Positions 6,572 through 9,058 of a stretch of 9,058 bases of DNA are shown here, piece by piece. Made by a program: the position numbers and the translations under genes. The notes below the pieces were generated by a model, which was not told where the DNA came from, ran no database searches, and saw only the letters and a list, made by a program, of their open reading frames with translations. How positions within the stretch are numbered: the stretch's first letter is position 1; each line of letters starts with the position of its first letter. This DNA is from CALBMX01 sp047629095 (GTDB taxonomy: Bacteria; Planctomycetota; UBA1135; GCA-002686595): NCBI GenBank assembly GCA_047629095.1, contig JBLHWM010000133.1:1-9058 (forward strand), given 5' to 3'.

Positions 6572-7132
6572 CTAGGAGACCGCCAAGGGTTCTTCGCCCC
6601 GGCGATCCTCGCCGGGGACGTTGGTGTTCCGCTGCAGCCACTGAAAGACCTGCTCGGGATCGTCGGCCTTCCCATGCCAAAGCAAGATTTTCTCCTCTTC
6701 CCCCCGGGTCCTAACGGTCAGGCCCACATCAGTCTCCGACCGGTGCTTTTGACTTGTCGTTATCCGCCTAAGGTCAATGCCCTCGACCGCCAGGATCCTC
6801 TTGGTCCACCGCAGCGGTCCAATCGATTTCCTCAACCCCAGAACCTCCTTGGACATGGAGAGCTGAGTCGATGTCCCTCCCATCCAAAGGCTAAACAACC
6901 CCATGCTCATGGCCACGACAGTCCAAAGGTAGAGGAAGCGTGTGCCGCCCGCGTCGATTTCCGAAAGGGGCAGAGCCTTGCCCGAGCCATAGGCGAAGTT
7001 GATCCATGGGGCACTCGCGATGCCGATAAAGACGAGGGCTCCAAAGAAGCCCGGGAGGCGCTTCGTCCAACGACATGGCACAGCGTAGGTCCAGTCGCCA
7101 ACCTGCTCGGTTGGTGGCCCGCCCTTGTTCAT
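6572..7132 (-). CDS. Unrecognised membrane protein with two TM segments and a beta-rich cytoplasmic tail
   Basis: A 186-residue protein of no family I can name. Two hydrophobic segments (about 27-46 and 65-84) are joined by a short loop. Around them, the positive charge at 'CRWTKRLPG' (before TM1) and in the C-terminal part ('LRKSIGPLRWTKR', 'DLRRITTSQKHRS') puts both termini inside by the positive-inside rule. The tail from about 88 alternates hydrophobic and charged residues in short strands and ends in a helix 'PEQVFQWLQRN'. That layout recalls small bacterial PH-like (bPH/YdbT-type) membrane proteins, a fold-level guess only. Its ATG overlaps the TGA of the upstream NTPase gene (ATGA at 7132-7129), so translation is probably coupled and the two products may act together. 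A 9-bp perfect stem (6597-6605/6609-6617) lies inside its last codons. Stop is TAG. Confidence 0.7.
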   Translation of the reverse strand: MNKGGPPTEQVGDWTYAVPCRWTKRLPGFFGALVFIGIASAPWINFAYGSGKALPLSEIDAGGTRFLYLWTVVAMSMGLFSLWMGGTSTQLSMSKEVLGLRKSIGPLRWTKRILAVEGIDLRRITTSQKHRSETDVGLTVRTRGEEEKILLWHGKADDPEQVFQWLQRNTNVPGEDRRGEEPLAVS

Positions 7133-7689
7133 ACCAAGCTGCCCAAGACGAAATCCACGCGTTCGTCCACGGGCATCTCGGGCACTGGGATGACGGCGAA
7201 GCCGCGCTCCTCATAGGTGCCCTTCAGATGGTCGCGAATCAACAGAGAGCGCGTCCTATCGCTGGTGCGGCCGCTGTCCGCGCGACCGTCGAAGTCTCTA
7301 AGTGTGTCGAGCAAGAAGACACAATCGTAGGGCAGGTCGCGGCAGCCGGCCTCGACCTGCTCGGGGACGGGGCGCTCGTAGACATGGCAATAGGCGATGC
7401 CGTCGGGGCGTCCGCGATCGAGGAACACTAGGCCTGTCCTTGAGCTCTCCACCGCAGTCTCTTCCAGCTGGGCCTGCTTCTCGATGATCTTCACCTGGAA
7501 GGCGCCGGTGTGCTGCTTGCGCCAGGCGGCTTGGCCCTCGAGGCCCAGCTCCGTGGTGAGCTCGTCGATGACCAGGATCGCAGCCTCTCCAACGATGGCG
7601 TGGCCCTTTGCCGCAAGGGCCTCGATCAATGTGGTCTTGCCGGAGCAGGGGCCGCCGGTGATCACGATGCGTCGAGTGGAGTGGCTCAT
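7129..7689 (-). CDS. AAA_28-type P-loop NTPase (NadR/Ttd14-like predicted ATPase or kinase)
   Basis: A cytosolic protein of 186 residues from the ATG at 7689. An in-frame GTG three codons earlier (7698) is an alternative start. The Walker A motif 'GGPCSGKTT' follows the first strand 'RRIVITGGP' at once, and a Walker B-like strand 'TGLVFLDRGRPDGIAY' lies in the middle. The C-terminal half has 'YDCVFLLDTLRDFDGRADSGRTSDRTRSLLIRDHL' and 'YEERGFAVIPVPEMPVDERVDFVL'. Together these match the single-domain AAA_28 family, which resembles nucleoside/NMN-kinase-like P-loop proteins. The Arg-rich segment (about 139-156 from the ATG) is likely the lid that touches the phosphates. The substrate is unknown. 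The gene overlaps the two-TM protein gene by 4 nt, which suggests a coupled pair. The histidine kinase gene ends 67 bp upstream on the same strand, so co-transcription is possible. This is the only TGA stop among the eight genes. Confidence 0.82.
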   Translation of the reverse strand: MSHSTRRIVITGGPCSGKTTLIEALAAKGHAIVGEAAILVIDELTTELGLEGQAAWRKQHTGAFQVKIIEKQAQLEETAVESSRTGLVFLDRGRPDGIAYCHVYERPVPEQVEAGCRDLPYDCVFLLDTLRDFDGRADSGRTSDRTRSLLIRDHLKGTYEERGFAVIPVPEMPVDERVDFVLGSLV

Positions 7690-7756
7690 ACGAGGCACTT
7701 TACACGGCCCGCTTTCCCTTCGCGCGACTTGCCCCGGCGATTTCCGTGGGGTGGGG

Positions 7757-9058
7757 CTATTTCTTGCTCAAAGCGGTCCACTCACCCAGCTTCGCGGCGA
7801 GTTCCTGCGGTCGGATGGGCTTCGACAGATAGTCGTCCATGCCCGCGTGGATGCACTTCTCCCGGTCCCCGGCCATGGCGTTTGCTGTCATCGCAATGAT
7901 CGGCACATCGTGGTTGCGCACACTGGAGGTCGCGTCCCGGATAACTCCCGTTGCAGCGTACCCATCAAGATTAGGCATCTGGCAGTCCATCAGAACAACC
8001 GAGTAGGAGCGCTCTGACAGGATGTCCACGGCGACTTGGCCATCTTCGGCGAGATCGACTTCGTAGCCCAACTTTTTGAGCACCGCCATCGCGAGCATCT
8101 GGTTGATCTTGTTGTCCTCCACCAGCAGGATGCGAATCGGCTCAGACTCAGGGGCCTCATCCCCTCTAGCTAGTTCGTCGTCCGCGTCATGCCTAGGGAG
8201 CTGCCTCTTCTGGTCAACGTCGAGAGTCAGCGCCCCCGCTTGCCTAATGTCGCTCCCAAGAGATACGGCGAGAACCTTTATCATCGAGTCGAGCAGGCTC
8301 GAGGCTTTCAGCGGCTTGGTGAGCGTGGTCTCGAATCCACCTGCGCGCAATCGGCCGTGGTCGATTTTGGTGCCGAGGGGCAAGAGTAAAATAGAGATCG
8401 GCGAGCCTAGACCGGGCTCTTCCGAAGCGAACTTTAGGGTCGCGGCGTGCGAATTGACCGCGGCGTGATCCACCAGAAGGATGTCGTAGGGGTGGCCTGC
8501 AGCTGCGCTTCGGACGAGCTGCTCTCGGGCCATCTGCGGGCTTGCGACGGCAGTATGCTCGATTTTCCACCGCCCAATAATCGTACAAGTCGACTCCAGG
8601 GAAAGTTGGTTGGAATCCACTACCAGGATGCGCGGAGCGGACTTGCCTTGCAGTGCGTCTGGGAGGATACGGCTGGATTCTACGGTTTCAAATTGCGCGG
8701 TGAAGTGGAAGGTTGCGCCCTTGCCCAAGACGCTCTCTAGGCCGATCTCTCCGCCCATCAGCTTCACAATTTGACGGGAGATGGCCAGGCCGAGCCCCGT
8801 GCCCCCGTACTCCCGGGTTGTCGACGCGTCAGCTTGGGTAAAGGCCTCAAAGAGGCCAATCTGATTCTTCTCAGCGATACCAATCCCCGAGTCCGAAATC
8901 TCGAATCCCAGGGTGATTCTCTGCTCGTCCGTGGAGGCGACCCTCACGCGTATGGCCACATGGCCCTCGGAGGTGAACTTGATCGCGTTGCCCACGAGGT
9001 TTGAGATGACTTGGCGAAGTCGCATCGGATCACCCGCGACCACATAGGGCACCTCGCT
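7757..9058 (-). CDS. Hybrid histidine kinase, C-terminal part (HATPase_c, degenerate REC, REC); 5' end beyond window
   Basis: The last 433 residues of a hybrid sensor kinase. The reading frame is open through base 9058, so the sensor, HisKA domain and start lie outside; the GTG at 9052 is an internal Val. In order: the HATPase_c domain with N-box 'GDPMRLRQVISNLVGNAIKF', G1 'DSGIGIAEKN', F-box 'LFEAFTQAD' and G2 'GGTGLGLAISRQIV'. Then a first receiver domain (about visible residues 141-265) that keeps one acidic residue ('VVDSN'), an Asp at the phosphosite ('ILLVD') and the Lys ('LTKPLK'), but has lost the second acidic residue, the switch Thr ('ILLLPL') and the usual DxxMP loop. A second, canonical receiver (about 308-429) has 'VEDNKINQ', 'VVLMDCQMPNLDGY', 'AMTANAM' and 'YLSKPI'. 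A poorly conserved acidic linker joins the receivers. This architecture is typical of BarA/GacS-like and Planctomycetota hybrid kinases. No output domain follows, so phosphotransfer must go to a separate HPt or regulator. Stop is TAG. Confidence 0.93.
   Translation of the reverse strand, partial: SEVPYVVAGDPMRLRQVISNLVGNAIKFTSEGHVAIRVRVASTDEQRITLGFEISDSGIGIAEKNQIGLFEAFTQADASTTREYGGTGLGLAISRQIVKLMGGEIGLESVLGKGATFHFTAQFETVESSRILPDALQGKSAPRILVVDSNQLSLESTCTIIGRWKIEHTAVASPQMAREQLVRSAAAGHPYDILLVDHAAVNSHAATLKFASEEPGLGSPISILLLPLGTKIDHGRLRAGGFETTLTKPLKASSLLDSMIKVLAVSLGSDIRQAGALTLDVDQKRQLPRHDADDELARGDEAPESEPIRILLVEDNKINQMLAMAVLKKLGYEVDLAEDGQVAVDILSERSYSVVLMDCQMPNLDGYAATGVIRDATSSVRNHDVPIIAMTANAMAGDREKCIHAGMDDYLSKPIRPQELAAKLGEWTALSKK

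Noticed and set aside
7699..7756. Possible terminator stem after the histidine kinase gene
   Set aside because: CCC-CGG/CCG-T-GGG pairs only with a bulge and has no U-run on the minus strand, so it is too weak to call.
7397..8017. Plus-strand open frames across the NTPase and kinase genes
   Set aside because: They cross the end of one real minus-strand gene and the start of another and match no domain, so they are shadows.
1..9058. A magnetosome gene cluster
   Set aside because: Apart from the MamK-like gene, none of the genes in the window resembles a mam or mms gene.
1..9058. Insertion sequences, integrases, att sites or CRISPR arrays
   Set aside because: No transposase or integrase motif, no terminal inverted repeats with target duplications and no regularly spaced repeats were seen by eye.

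Overview
The window is a stretch of G+C-rich bacterial chromosome (roughly 60% by eye, not counted). It holds eight protein-coding genes, two clear stem-loops at gene ends, and no RNA gene, insertion sequence or CRISPR array that I can see. No taxonomic marker gene is present. A secreted iduronate-2-sulfatase-type sulfatase, a four-S1-domain ribosomal-S1-like protein, weak Shine-Dalgarno sequences and a hybrid histidine kinase together fit Planctomycetota or a related lineage best. This is an inference. A MamK-like actin also occurs in magnetotactic and some non-magnetotactic bacteria of several phyla, so it does not settle the question.

Layout. Bases 1-242 hold no recognised gene. A saccharopine/lysine-6-dehydrogenase-like oxidoreductase runs leftward (243-1427). 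A 172-bp divergent intergenic region follows, and then a rightward two-gene unit. Its first gene encodes a catalytically degenerate GGDEF-domain protein with a helical or coiled-coil C-terminal half (1600-2535). Its second gene, 33 bp downstream, encodes a MamK-like filament-forming actin (2569-3624). A good Rho-independent terminator (3662-3703) closes this unit. Next comes the four-S1-domain protein (3740-4939). A perfect 19-bp inverted repeat (4961-5002) lies between it and the convergent sulfatase.

The right half is all on the minus strand. In transcription order it contains a hybrid histidine kinase cut by the right edge (9058-7757), a small AAA_28-type P-loop NTPase (7689-7129), a two-TM protein with a basic, beta-rich tail that overlaps the NTPase gene by 4 nt (7132-6572), and the exported sulfatase (6441-5026).

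The most interesting part is the degenerate GGDEF/coiled-coil plus MamK-like actin pair. The actin keeps the nucleotide-binding and hydrolysis motifs of MamK, including residues that align with MamK E143 and D161 at a constant offset. Its partner has lost the residues needed to make c-di-GMP. No magnetosome gene is visible around them. A plausible reading is a non-magnetosome cytoskeletal module in which the pseudo-GGDEF protein acts as regulator, adaptor or scaffold for the filament. The co-directional spacing and the shared terminator support a two-gene operon. The function itself is inference.
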